From: Promerops cafer
Taxonomy: Eukaryota > Chordata > Aves > Passeriformes > Nectariniidae
Assembly (NCBI GenBank): GCA_013398275.1
Contig: VZSE01013530.1
Coordinates: 3,158,718-3,222,717 of the forward strand
DNA: 64,000 bases
Direction of reading: 5' to 3'
The notes beneath the pieces were generated by a model. It was not told where the DNA came from and searched no databases. It saw only the letters and a list, made by a program, of their open reading frames with translations. Made by a program: the position numbers and the translations under genes. Shown in pieces: positions 48,352-60,300 of this stretch. The first letter of the stretch is position 1, and every line of letters begins with the position of its first letter.

Positions 48352-51300
48352 CTGTAACAAAAGAAATCGAACATTACACTTCATGCCCAGAAAACTCATC
48401 TCAGCACCAAAGCACTGCTATCTGAATATCTGCACACCCTCCCACCCCAGCACCAGTCAGTCCTTACCCTCAGGACAGACAACTACCCAGAGGCTGAAAA
48501 AAAATGGCAGAAAACAATTCTCACTGATTTTTTAAAAAACTTTGTCTTTCTACCAGCTTTTCCTGCTCCCAGTAGTTACAGTGGGTGCATTTGGATCACT
48601 CAGCTTTGCATGGAAATTTGTCCATGCAGGATTTGAATCCAAATGTCTCTTCCTCTGCAAGAGAGCTGCCAAGGGAAGAAGCTCCAACACGGACTGGAGG
48701 ATGCTCTACCAGGGACCGTGGTGCTGCTGGATGGGAGAAAAGATGTCCTGTGAGCCACCTGTCCGAGCTGCAAAGTTAAGAAGTCTGAAGACAGAAGAAT
48801 GGAAACTGCACACTCTCGGAATGTCTGCAGGGGGAAGTACGAGCGTCCCAGAGCTGAAGAGAACCCCTGTGTACCACAAGCCTGGGGTTTTACCCTCTGA
48901 CTCATCTTCCCACTCAGCCGCTATCTACTTCTTTTAAGACTTCGGGGTGCCTGTCACACAGGCCAGCCCGAAGCACTTCCCATCACTGCGCTCCGCCCCG
49001 CCAGGAGCTACCCCGGCAGCACCGCTGGCACCAGAGCTCCCAGGGGTGAGCAAGTGGCTTCTGCTCAGCTGCCATGACTTCTCCCTCCTCTCGGAGCTAA
49101 AATCACAGCAGTGGGTACCTCTGCACTGATGAGGAGACCTGTTTCAAGTTCAGCTGATTTGCTTTGAGACTTTGAACAAGCCCACAGGAGCGCTTGAAAT
49201 CAGCAGGTACTCCTGAACTCACCCCTTGGGAACCAAGAACTCAGAACTCAAAGTAGGTGCTTCAGGAAACAAAAAGAAGAAAGGTGTTTTAACTTTTGAA
49301 GATCTAAATTTTACCGGTGTGGCTGGTGGCTGATCAACGTGGCCCCCAGCACAGGGCTTGGGCAGCTCTGGACAGAAAGGGCTACCTGTGGACCAGACAA
49401 CTATCCAACAGGCTGTAAGCCAAAATACATCCACAGAAAACAATCCTAACCTCATGGAAATCTTCCTAGTACTTCCTGAGATCTTTTAGAAGAATTTGAA
49501 TGTGTTCATATGTCATACCCACTATTGCTTCCACAAATGGTAAGTGGGAATGATAACAAAACACTGGGTTTGTGTGGTTTGGTTGCAGCAGGTACAAGCA
49601 GCACACAGACTGGGACAGCAAGCTAGAACATGACATTTCCCCCCATATATCAGAAAATGTTCCAAATAAGCATATAAAAACCTTGTAATAGATGTATTTT
49701 ACAATATACGTACTATCACAGCATTATAAGGGAAAATACTACAAAATATCCTAAACATTTTAACTATCAGTGTTGTGGTAAGGCATTGCCGTGTCAAAAT
49801 GTGACTTAAAACGCTCCCTAAGAATATGGTAATATCAATACTTTTCCCCTGGTGATTCAAGGGGAAACAGATGTTATTAAACCAGCCTTGTTCCAAGTAG
49901 CCATTTGATTTTGCTTGGGGGAAATGAAATTGAAGATAGCTCTAACTGCAGCTTACTTACTTTTAGTGAAAATCCTATCTCAACCTTTTAAACTGGTTCC
50001 TACTGGTCTGAAGTGGCAAACAGACATTTGGAGCACAGAGACAGAGCAATGCTTTTATTGATTCTGGAGCTCCTAATCACAGAGATTAAATAAGCCAAAG
50101 CCAAGAGGAGGGAAAACACCTGAGCTGAAGCAAAGGAATGCTACTGAGAGCCAGTGATATTTCCCAGGTTTCCCATCTTTGCTTTTACAGCAAGACAGCA
50201 TCACTGACATCACTCTCCTTCCAAGGCAGAGAAAAAGGTTTGCAATCAATGCTCAGCACAGGTAGCAGGAGGCTGGCACTGGTTTTGGCTGATATGTATG
50301 AGGAGATGCACTGATCGTCCCTCTAACTGAACTTGGTCCCTGCATCCTGCTTCTGTCCTACAGCTGCCTACAGAATTAACACACTCACTACGTAACAAGA
50401 TGAATTGATATTCACATCCAGAAGTGGTTCACATTGCAGGTAAAAATAGTGTCTGTACTCAGTAAATCATTTTGCCACCGTTTGGCAGGATCCAAGACAG
50501 CATCCTCCAAACCAAACTGCATTAAATTTCTGAATGAAATTCTGGCTTGAGTAAAATACAGACATCTCTGAACAGCAGCACTGAAAGGCTGGGCAGGGGA
50601 TAGCACACAAGGTACTGTGTGCCTGAAGGGAGCAAAAGTTTTGGCCAAAACCAGGCCATTCCAGAAAATGGTTACATTCCAGGCTGTGCTAAGAAGATGG
50701 TGTTTTCTGAGGGACTCGTCTTGAGCAGCCAAACAGTAGTAAACCGAATGGCACTTAACAGAGGAATTTACTGTAGAAGGGTAATTGGGCCATTTCCCCA
50801 TCTGTATCCCAGAGTTATAAAGTCTGATGGTGGCTGAGCTCCTACCTTTTAGCACCCGCGGGGGGGTGGGGAGGACCCACTGCCCACATCCCTCCCAGGG
50901 CTGCAGCTCCAGCTCCCAAAAGCTCTCAGAAGCGATTCAGTTGGTGAACTACTGAGCAACTTAAGTCCCCACAAAATATGGTCTCTCCTCCAAAATTAAT
51001 CTTTTGTTTACATTAGAAGTTAATTTCACCTTTAACTGACCCATTCCCCACATGGCATCATTAATAAAGTCATAAACAAATACCAAAAAAATTTGTAATA
51101 CTTTAAAAAGGTCACTGTTAGGTCAAACTTGGCCCAAAATCTAATTTTTACAGAGCCAGAAACCAAGTGAAAGGTTTCTATGTAGGCTTGCTTAAAAAAT
51201 TCAAACAGAAACAGATGTGGGTTTCTTTTATAAACAAATGAACATCCCCCTGAAGTGTCTGCAACTCAAATCCAGAGGCATAGCCCTGGCTAATGCCTGG

Positions 51301-52020
51301 AAACCAAAAACTGAACTGCTTGCAAACCAACACATGTTTAGCATTGCCTTTGTTCAAGCTGAGAAAGGCAGATAAATGCTAAACCAAGGAAGATGATGGC
51401 CCTTCATCAGCCTAAACAAATGTAAATCACTATATCCTTGGACAAATTAGCACCACGATTGGTGTTCAAATGGAGATGATGGCCTGAGGCTGGCTGGTCC
51501 TGCCTCACAGCAGGGGAAGGTTGGAGAGGAGCTCTTGGGAATGCAATTTTGCCCAGCCCATGCAACCTGGGAGAGGTGAAGGCAACTACTCCTGGCACAC
51601 AGCGATGCCTGTGCTCAGATCCTGAGCTCAGCCGGGCACACTGCCAGGGACAGGCACCCGCTCCCATCCACACTAAACCGAAATGCCTCATCCAGCCCTC
51701 AGCTAGTACAGAAATCTTTCTCTGCAGACCCCTCCACCAGCCCTGTGCTCTGGTGAACCCCCTGATGTTTCCCAGCTCCCTGCAAACTCTTCTGCACGTC
51801 AAGTCCACGTGCAATTTGGAGATTTTTAGCGGCATCCCAGCACCCTGCGCAGAGGCTGTTTCCACTGTTTCCAAGAACGAACCATTCTGAATTGTGGCAA
51901 GCAAACAGACAAATTCATACATGTCTGTGCTCCCCACTTCCACAGGGGAACAGGCACAGAAACCTGCATAAGTTGCAGCGAAAAAAAAAAAAAAAAGGAA
52001 AAGTATTTGGTCATCACCTC
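48352..52020 (-). other. JADE2: Probable JADE2 5' intron sequence
   Basis: An acceptor sits immediately before the ATG, so this stretch is probably intron between a non-coding first exon and coding exon 1. It is unique, moderately AT-rich sequence, with an AT-rich portion at 50980-51260 that holds TGTTTACATTAG and ATAAACAAATACC. A run of 16 A lies at 51981-51996. No ORF with recognisable features was seen. Confidence 0.6.
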
Positions 52021-52029
52021 TTCCCAGCC

Positions 52030-52315
52030 TCCCCGCAGGTTGAGGGATGCGCCGCGCTCGGTCCCCGCGCCGTCACCTCTGACGCTGTGAGCAACACCGG
52101 CTGAATGATGTGCTCTGTTTGTGAGCTGCAATGAGACTGCAGAAAAACCACTTCCCTGTTTGTTCTTCCAGCCCAGAAATAGGAACACAAACAGAACATA
52201 GTGCCCCCAGCGGCACGCACACGGCTCCGGCCACCGACCCCGCGCCGGGGACCCCGTCCCGGACCCGTCCCAGCCTGAGCCCGCCGGCTGACACCGAGCC
52301 GTGAGCGCATCCCCT
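52030..52315 (-). promoter_or_regulatory. CpG-rich segment, candidate alternative JADE2 promoter or 5' exon
   Basis: Two CpG bursts (about 52034-52100 and 52200-52312) contain CGCCGCGCTCGG, CCCCGCGCCGTC, GACCCCGCGCCGGGGACC and CCCGTCCCGGACC, separated by about 100 bases of ordinary DNA. On the minus strand a donor-like AGAG-GTGACG occurs near 52080. It lies 3.7 kb upstream of the start codon in JADE2 orientation, so it could host a non-coding first exon, but the larger island at 53.9-55.8 kb is a stronger promoter candidate. Confidence 0.4.
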
Positions 52316-53870
52316 CAGCCCTTCCCCTCTGCCTTAAATGTGTTTTTCCCTCTCTCTAGGAACACCAGTCAGTTGTTAGAAAGTGTAATAAAAAGGGTGG
52401 AGGGCTGGAACATCCCAGTCTGTACACCGTGGGAGGGTTATCCTTGTCCCATTGCCTTTTCCCATGAACAAATTCTGGAGCCAAGTGCTGCTACAGGAGG
52501 CTCTGAGAGAGCAGCAGCATCCCCCAAATTGGCACAGCCTCAATTTCATAGTTACAGAAGGACAAACTTTTGGACCAAAGGATGCACAGCAGCGGGGCCA
52601 GTAAGACCCGCAGCAAATCGAGGTGCTCAGCCCCTACATCTGGGAGAAAGCTTTTCCTAACTTCCCTGGGAGCCCTGCAAAGTGTAAATGCTGAAGGGCA
52701 GGATCCTGGTACCTAGAACAACCATTTTCTGGGCAGCAGGAGCCTGCCCCTGCCTGCCGGGGCTCGTCTGTCCCTTGCCTCCTCTACAGGCTGCTGCCAG
52801 CCCCAGCTTTCCAGCAAAAGCTCAGGTGCCCAGGTGAGGAGCAAGCCATCACTCCTTTCCTCCATACCAACTCTGCTGTCTTGGCTCCTCAGGGCAAAAT
52901 TTAATCTCATTTCAATTTAAAACAAAACAAGCCCTCGTTTACTTCCTGTGCTTTGCCTTTCTCCACATCTACAAGGGGATTTTTTTTCTTTACTACTCAC
53001 ATTTATAACTTTACTTGCCTCTTCTGACTCGTTACCTTCTAATTATCTATTTTTTTCTTTAGCAAGCCCAGACAGAGCACAGGTAATCAGAAAGGTTACT
53101 GAGGGCACTGGGGCCACCTCTGCCTCCGTGGGGGAAGGTGCAGGCAGGGACACAGGATATGAGAAGAGACACCGGGCACAGCTCCATGCCCACAGCCAGC
53201 TGCCCCATCCTGCAGGTCTCCTGAGTATCAAAAACTCACAGAACTCAACAGGAGCTACAGACACTCCAATCTTTGTGAAAGATGAAAACCCACAGAAAGG
53301 TAAAGAGCAGACCTGGTCTGAAAGACCACCCACCCACCAACTTTCTGAACTTGGGTGTCAAACACTATCAGCAGCCATCAATACTTTAAAGGAATTCCAT
53401 CTCCTTGCCTACAGACCCCCTAACGTGTGCCCTCCATCTTTTGCTCCAAGCCTACATTTTTGAACATCAGCCTCAATTTTCTTAAGAAAAACAAATTTAA
53501 CCTTCGATTTAACCTTTCTGCAAGCTATTTTTACTCCTATCTCAAGCTTATTTTAACCCCAGTAGCCAATAAATGCTTAAAGGTCAAACACCATTCCTAA
53601 AAGCTGGGCTCCCTACCCCTGGGGAGAAGGCTGAGATCAGATAATTGGGTTTTTTTCCCCCAAGCAAAACCTCCTCTTAGAAATGTCCAAGCTGTCGGAG
53701 GGTCCTAGCTCAAGCCCTTCAAAACAATTTTCACTGTGAGGGCTGAAAAAGACACTGAGAATTTTCCCTTTGAATGGCATACCATCCTTCTCTTCCCACT
53801 CAAAAAGCGCTCAAAATGTATAGGTACGGAGAGAGAATTTTATTTTCCCCTAATTGCGATCCTGGTTGAC
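52316..53870. other. Unique sequence between the two CpG-rich regions
   Basis: No gene or repeat was recognised. Pyrimidine-rich stretches occur around 52975-53060. A 171-codon plus-strand frame at 52948-53463 shows no conserved feature. Confidence 0.6.
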
Positions 53871-54314
53871 AATTCAGCAGCCTCCCGCCTTTGCAGCGCT
53901 TCCCAACTTCCAGCTCGCTGCTCCCACCCCGGGCGCGGGGCAGCCGGGGGGCGCTCCCAGCCCCGCATCCTGACTGGGAAGCGGCTCGGCATGTGGGGAA
54001 GGGGCAGGAGCGCGGCGGGGGCGGCGCGGGCGCCGCTGGCTTCCCCGGAGGATGCAGGCGGGAGCCTGGGGAGGGGGCAGGTGGCCAGGGAGAGAAGGGG
54101 GGGCGGCCCGAGGGGACAACGGCGCGGGGGGACGCGGGATGTTTCCGAGCGCGGGTGATGCCGTGGGGGGCGCGGCGGTGCCTCCGGGACCCAGCGGCGC
54201 GGTGCGGCGGGGGAAGGCGGCGGGGAAAGCCCCGCGGTGGGGAGGGAAGGGGGGAGGAAGGGGAGGGCAGGCGGGAGCCAACAGCCGCCACGCCCCCGGG
54301 CACCGCCATCCCGG

Positions 54315-55306
54315 NNNNNNNNNNNNNNNNNNNNNNNNNNNNNNNNNNNNNNNNNNNNNNNNNNNNNNNNNNNNNNNNNNNNNNNNNNNNNNNNNNNNNN
54401 NNNNNNNNNNNNNNNNNNNNNNNNNNNNNNNNNNNNNNNNNNNNNNNNNNNNNNNNNNNNNNNNNNNNNNNNNNNNNNNNNNNNNNNNNNNNNNNNNNNN
54501 NNNNNNNNNNNNNNNNNNNNNNNNNNNNNNNNNNNNNNNNNNNNNNNNNNNNNNNNNNNNNNNNNNNNNNNNNNNNNNNNNNNNNNNNNNNNNNNNNNNN
54601 NNNNNNNNNNNNNNNNNNNNNNNNNNNNNNNNNNNNNNNNNNNNNNNNNNNNNNNNNNNNNNNNNNNNNNNNNNNNNNNNNNNNNNNNNNNNNNNNNNNN
54701 NNNNNNNNNNNNNNNNNNNNNNNNNNNNNNNNNNNNNNNNNNNNNNNNNNNNNNNNNNNNNNNNNNNNNNNNNNNNNNNNNNNNNNNNNNNNNNNNNNNN
54801 NNNNNNNNNNNNNNNNNNNNNNNNNNNNNNNNNNNNNNNNNNNNNNNNNNNNNNNNNNNNNNNNNNNNNNNNNNNNNNNNNNNNNNNNNNNNNNNNNNNN
54901 NNNNNNNNNNNNNNNNNNNNNNNNNNNNNNNNNNNNNNNNNNNNNNNNNNNNNNNNNNNNNNNNNNNNNNNNNNNNNNNNNNNNNNNNNNNNNNNNNNNN
55001 NNNNNNNNNNNNNNNNNNNNNNNNNNNNNNNNNNNNNNNNNNNNNNNNNNNNNNNNNNNNNNNNNNNNNNNNNNNNNNNNNNNNNNNNNNNNNNNNNNNN
55101 NNNNNNNNNNNNNNNNNNNNNNNNNNNNNNNNNNNNNNNNNNNNNNNNNNNNNNNNNNNNNNNNNNNNNNNNNNNNNNNNNNNNNNNNNNNNNNNNNNNN
55201 NNNNNNNNNNNNNNNNNNNNNNNNNNNNNNNNNNNNNNNNNNNNNNNNNNNNNNNNNNNNNNNNNNNNNNNNNNNNNNNNNNNNNNNNNNNNNNNNNNNN
55301 NNNNNN
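54315..55306. other. Assembly gap (992 N)
   Basis: An unbroken run of N. The left edge is GC-rich (CATCCCGG) and the right edge is a run of 13 A (55307-55319). The true length is unknown. Open frames that appear to cross it have no meaning. Confidence 0.99.
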
Positions 55307-55319
55307 AAAAAAAAAAAAA

Positions 55320-55378
55320 GGCTTTTGGCGCCATATTAATGACGTACTTAAAATTTGCCATTTCTCCTGCGTCAAAAA
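55320..55378. promoter_or_regulatory. Promoter-proximal motif cluster (E2F/YY1/CRE-like)
   Basis: Within 60 bases beside the gap: TTTTGGCG at 55323-55330 (E2F-like) overlapping the palindrome GGCGCC and a YY1-like GCGCCATATT (55328-55337); TGACGTAC at 55340-55347 (half-palindromic CRE); a second GCCATTT at 55357-55363; and TGCGTCA at 55368-55374. Such motifs are common in CpG-island core promoters. Factor binding is inferred. Confidence 0.45.
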
Positions 55379-55599
55379 GACGGCTCTTGCCCATCGCGGG
55401 GCGGGCGGGGGCCGCGGTGCGGAGCTGCTCTCTCCCTCCCGCACCCGCGTAGCAAAGTTCCGCGGCCGCGGGGCGTGGGAAGCGCCGGGGCGGTGGGGGG
55501 GGGAACGCGGAGCCTCCGCGCCGGCACCGCGGCCGCTCCGGAGGGGCGACGAACTGCGGGGCTGGGGATGCGACTGCAACGGAAGAGCCCCCCCGACCC

Positions 55600-55638
55600 G
55601 TGTGTGTGCATGTGTGTGCGCGTGTGTGTGTGTGTGTG

Positions 55639-55671
<33 letters not shown>
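55600..55671. repeat. (TG)n tract with CG interruptions, Z-DNA-prone
   Basis: A 72-base run of nearly perfect purine-pyrimidine alternation: TG dinucleotides broken by CA, GCGCG and a single CG. It lies inside the CpG island, upstream of the likely JADE2 start. Alternating GT/GC tracts of this length can adopt left-handed DNA under negative supercoiling. Length polymorphism is expected. It produces spurious His/Thr or Cys/Val repeat ORFs. Confidence 0.97.
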
Positions 55672-58600
55672 TCCCCCCAGAAAACTTCGCACAGTTTCCG
55701 CGGAGAGGTGCGGAGAGGTGCGGAGCGGCGCGGCTGCCGCCCAACTCCGCGCGGGGTGACCCTGCTGTGCGCTCCCCAAACGAGTGTTTAGGGCTCTTGG
55801 TGGTTCAGGGCTGCCTGTTGCCAGATGTTTTCCACAGGATTAAAAACAACGACAGCAGTGCTTTCGGGATAGAAACGGCTTCTTAAATTAAAAGAATAAT
55901 AATAATAATTGGATGTTCAGCATACATCTTCCCCAACTCCCAGGGGCCCTACAGAAGTTGGCTTGCACTGTTTTAAACCACTGCTGCAGAAGATTAAAAT
56001 TCAAGTTAAAGACTCTCTTTCAGTGACAATCTGCCATCATCTCTTATGATTCGTTAAGCTGGTCAGCCCCAAAACTGTGAATTACCAATTATAAACCATT
56101 AGGAACCCTACAAGGAATAGCCAGATGCTCCCCAACTTACATCCCTGTTGTGGCTTCTCATAAATTGCCAAACTTGAATGAATTAGGCTGTAACTTTATG
56201 CCTTGGCAGTCTGTGCTGTATGTTTTCCGAACGTTCCAAGTCCTTTGGCACCTCCAAGGATGAAAGCAGAGTAGAAGAGCATCACTTTGGTCATTCTTGG
56301 GCTTGCTGTGGTTCTTAGGACTAGCACTGGAAATAGGGTCCTGAAATTTGGCATGAAGCAGCCTTTAACGGTCTTTTAGATAAATCCACCCAAATTAGTC
56401 ATGTTACTGGGTTTTGAAGAGCAGTTCACTTACACAGCAATAAACATGCCCAGTTCTGGAATCTCTCCAAATGCTGCTCTTGGGGCACCTGCTGCTTCAG
56501 GTGCTCAGAGCCCTCTCAGCAGCCTCCCGGGGAACAGGAAACATCAGCTACTGACTAAAAAGCATTTCCTGGGATTACAAGAGCAATGGGATTCATGAGC
56601 ACAGTCCCTGTCTTTAAGTCTCTGACACGACTTCACCTACAGATCCCACCTCATCTACAGCACAGTCTGCCTTAAGGGATATTGTGAAGGTCACTGTTTT
56701 ACCTGGTCTGGACATCAGAAGTGTCCAAAATGAGGCATTCCATACCAATTTCTGGAGATTTTCTTGTGCACACATACTCTAATGCAGTTCTTAGTTACAC
56801 TGTCACAATCTGATTTCTCTGTGACACCTTCACAGCACAGATCTGCTCTGTAAGTCAAAAAGGAAACAAATTTTGGCCAAATTCTCATCTTATCTGCATA
56901 ACCGAAGACTGCCCAAGGAGTGATGCAAGGGCTGCAAGACACAGACTGTGACAAAAGGATAAAACTCTCCCAAAGAAGCAGATTCTCTCCGTGCCCTTGC
57001 CACAGGCTATATAACACTACAAGTCATTAACCCCAACTTTTGGCTGCTGATGGCTGTATTGCCCACACTGTGGGTTCCTGGCTGGGAACCTTTAGCCTGA
57101 ATTGCTGACACCACCTTTGTGCAGCTGGAAGCAGTGGGTGCTGTGCTTGCATGTATGAAGTGCTGTATCATGTTAAATGCTCCGAAAACGCAGACGTTAC
57201 GCTTTTCAGATGGAGTACCCTGAATTAGTCAAAACTGACCTTAATCCATCCATGTGTCACTCCGACCCATCTTCAGAATGAGTGTTTGGGGAGGATTAAT
57301 GAAGGTGCTGAAGCACTGAGGCAGTGTAGTGGATAGTGCTATAGAAAAAGCCATGAGGAAATTAATAATTCTGTCTTTTGAGGAACCTACAGGTCCCTGC
57401 TCTGGTCCTGTACGGCATGCTTCAGCCTTACCACCCTCTGGGCCATTTCTCCAGGATTGGGGAGTACGCCTCTAAAGAAGGCCACGGCATGGCATGGCAG
57501 GTCCACAGCATGCCTAATTGCAACCTCAGTACATTTTTACCATCCAGAACATGAACACCTTGCTCTGCTTTGAAAACTGCACAGAGAAATATTGGAGCTG
57601 TGTCTTCTATTGCTGTGAAATCCAAAAGCGGTCAGACATGTGAGTAATGTGCTGAATAATGTGCTCTGCCTAGGCTCATGTGCTGAACAATAGGCATTGC
57701 TGAGCCCCTTGCTGACCATCTCACTGCACACACAGCGATGCAGAAGGAAAAGAATATCTGAACTTGCAATTAAAGTCTTGTTCTGCTTCAACAAAAGGGT
57801 GTAGATGAAGCTGCGCTGACAAGAGTTCGGACATTTCTGCTTTTTGAGTACTCCCCTTAGTAGATTTTTGGCTACCATATATGCACACCTAAACACAGGT
57901 TGTGTACAAATGCATGAACGTGACACACACAGAGACAGCACCTGATGGATGGTTCTCCAGAAAGGTCATGTATATGTTATATACAACTCTCAGTTTACAT
58001 AGTATGACATTTATGTAACACTTATGAAGAGCTCTGACAGGGTGTTGCAGGGTGTTGTCAGTTGGCATTTGCTAAGAGAGGAAATAAATCTAATAATAAA
58101 AACAAAAAAAAGGCATTTTGGAAGAAACAATGCTGCACAAATCCTTTAAAAGGACAGAATTGTCTGCACAACAAAGGCTTGGCTGATTGATGCTAAAATA
58201 AGCAGTTATGCAACAAGTAAGAAATACGATCTCCAGGGAAGAAACCAGCAACATTTCTCTTTCATCTTCATTCACCAGTGCTTATTTTTGCAAACCTGAA
58301 AGGAAAAATATATGCAGCCTTTCGGTGATGAGCATGCAAGTAGAATTAACAGATGTTTTGAAGTGAAGGACAGAGTCTCTGTGAGTTTTGTATGAGTTCT
58401 GCAGAGTTAAATCCCACCACTTACCCTGAGTCCCCCAAAATGCTGCAGAGCTGTCACCTCAGGGCTGCTTTTCCACCTTGGAGGAGCAGTGTGCTGGAGT
58501 GATTAGGTGTGATTTAGGGGATTTTAGGGGTGAATTGGCCCACGTTAGAGCTACAAAACTGTTAAAGCAACTTCAGGAGAACAAGCATATGAAATAGTTA

Positions 58601-60237
58601 ATCTTCAACACTTTGATTTTAAAAAACCTCTCAGTAAGAGTTGAGACCAGTGTAAATCTCAGTGCAGACAAGAGAGAGGAGGAAAGCCCAGTTGCCATGA
58701 TGGCACCAAGTTTGATTACCATAGTACAGGAGAACCAGACGGATGGGACTGGGCCATGGGAGTGCAAGTAGTCCTCAAAGAGAGCAAAAATCCAATGTAA
58801 TTTTGAAGATCTTGAGAACTATTCTATTTTCTGACATTAGCTAGTGAAAAAGCCACGCGGGAAGCTCAGCTCCCTTAGCCCATTCCTACAGCGACACCCA
58901 CCCAGCCCTGGTGCTGGGTGTGGGAGGACCATCATGGAGCAGGGAGCTGCTCCAGTGACAGAGAGTTCCTAGAGATCCCTCAGGAACACCACACAACTTG
59001 AAAACAGCACAGGAGACACACGGCTGCTAATTGACTGCCTTAGATGCCCTCTTTTGAGGCCTCTGGTAGCCAGAAGTCATCAAAATAGCCTCATGGCTAC
59101 TTTAATTCCTTTCGAGGACCAGGGCAGTGCACAGTCATTTCAGGAGGGCAACACGAAGATGATAATCTTGCTGCATCCATATCCCAGCTGGGGTCATCCG
59201 GTATCCCAGCTATAGTCAGGATATTTAGTTTTTATTAAAATATGTGTTAATTTGGAGAGTAGTAAGCAGATGCAGCAGAAGGAGAATGAACAAGCTCTGT
59301 TCTAAATTACAATAATAATCATTCGCATCTTTGAGAATGAACTACGACAGATCACGGGAGAGATGGCTGCTATGGTCATTATATAAACTAATCCCTTTTC
59401 TTTCTCATCCATTCTGCATAATTCTTTTCCTCTCTGAAGCTAAGGAAAAACACTATACTTACAGGAGAAAAAATTTGATTTGACAGATCAGTGGATAGTG
59501 AGATTTTGTTTGCAGTCTCAATTACCTTCAGTAGCTGGAAATTTGGTATCAAAATAAACTGTAAATTAAAAAAAAAAAAGTAGATATAGCATTACAAATG
59601 TCCATCCCTTGACAGATAGCTCAGTAATTCTCTGTGTTCTAGCAACAGCTGCTTTAATATCTTTCAAAGAAATGGCAGCCTCACACTGTCTGAAGGGATT
59701 ACCTTTAAGGAATGCATCCGTAAGTGGCTTTGTGCAAAGATACTCACGTTCTTGTGAGGTTTGCACTGCATTTTTTCTGCCCAATTTCAAGATTCTTTTT
59801 TGTTGTTGTTGCTGTTGATTTTCCTGTTTTCTCTAAGTTTGCTGCTATTGCCAAGTGCATCTAATACATCTCACATTTCATGCGTTCCGCAGACTGGAGG
59901 AGCTGGGGCTTTTAGAGGGCTCTGAAAGGTAGACTGGGGAAAATGAGGACCATCAGTGGTCAAGTGAACAGCTTCAGTGCCCTTCCTGGGACAGGAGAGC
60001 TGCTGTAGCTCCTCCTGCTTCTGAGGGATCCTTGGGCATCTCAGCAGCCTCCCCTGCAACTCCTGTCCTGGGTTCCTTTCCTTTGCTGCCCTTTTGCTGG
60101 CTTTTCACACTTCCCACACACGATGGGGTGAGGGGATAACACAACTCCTTGGACCACACAGGGCTTCGTATGAAGGCACTGACTGCTACAGGCAAAATTC
60201 AGTGGTTCTGGGGGATGGATGGTGAAAATAGAAGTAG

Positions 60238-60300
60238 ATTTAGAATACTTCAGTTGGAAGGGACCTACAAGGAACATTGAGTTCAGCTGCCCCGGTAGCT
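60238..60300 (-). mobile_element. Short CR1 LINE remnant
   Basis: AGAATACTTCAGTTGGAAGG followed by GACCTACAAGGAACATTGAG and TTCAGCTGCCCC is the reverse complement of a CR1 3' terminus (TAGGTCCCTTCCAACTG type). Decayed similarity may continue to about 60430, but the outer limit is unclear. Confidence 0.65.

Larger units (their letters stand above)
53880..55760 (-). promoter_or_regulatory. JADE2: Large CpG island, likely JADE2 promoter region (interrupted by a gap)
   Basis: Both flanks of the gap are extremely GC- and CpG-rich: 53885-54314 on the left and about 55385-55600 plus 55695-55760 on the right. Many plus-strand G runs of four or more (54064-54280) have G-quadruplex potential. JADE2 is transcribed leftward, and its start codon lies 5.5 kb to the left behind a splice acceptor. 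A non-coding first exon in this island, possibly inside the gap, is the simplest reading. No TATA box is evident; housekeeping-type dispersed initiation would be expected. The exact start site cannot be placed. Confidence 0.65.
1..55800 (-). other. JADE2: JADE2 (PHF15) locus, 5' part, partial at the left edge
   Basis: This is the transcription unit that the six minus-strand coding exons belong to. The right limit is an estimate, placed at the outer edge of the CpG island; the left end runs out of the window. Family knowledge: JADE2 scaffolds the nuclear HBO1 (KAT7) acetyltransferase complex with ING4/5 and MEAF6, directs it towards histone H4, and has been reported as an E3 ligase for LSD1. 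Seen here: 284 codons without a stop, intron phases 1, 0, 2, 1, 0, 0, and introns of 2452, 11095, 16307, 9583 and 3715 bases inside the window. JADE2 rather than JADE1 or JADE3 is chosen because the N-terminus begins MEEKRRKYSISSD and exon 5 has VCRSPEGEDGNEM; as I recall, the paralogues differ at both places. The remaining PZP module and C-terminal part should lie to the left. Confidence 0.93.

Noticed and set aside
53840..55886. Very long open frames (up to 634 codons) on both strands across the CpG island
   Set aside because: Their length is created by 992 N bases and by GC-rich and TG-repeat sequence that lack stop codons. No protein family is recognisable.
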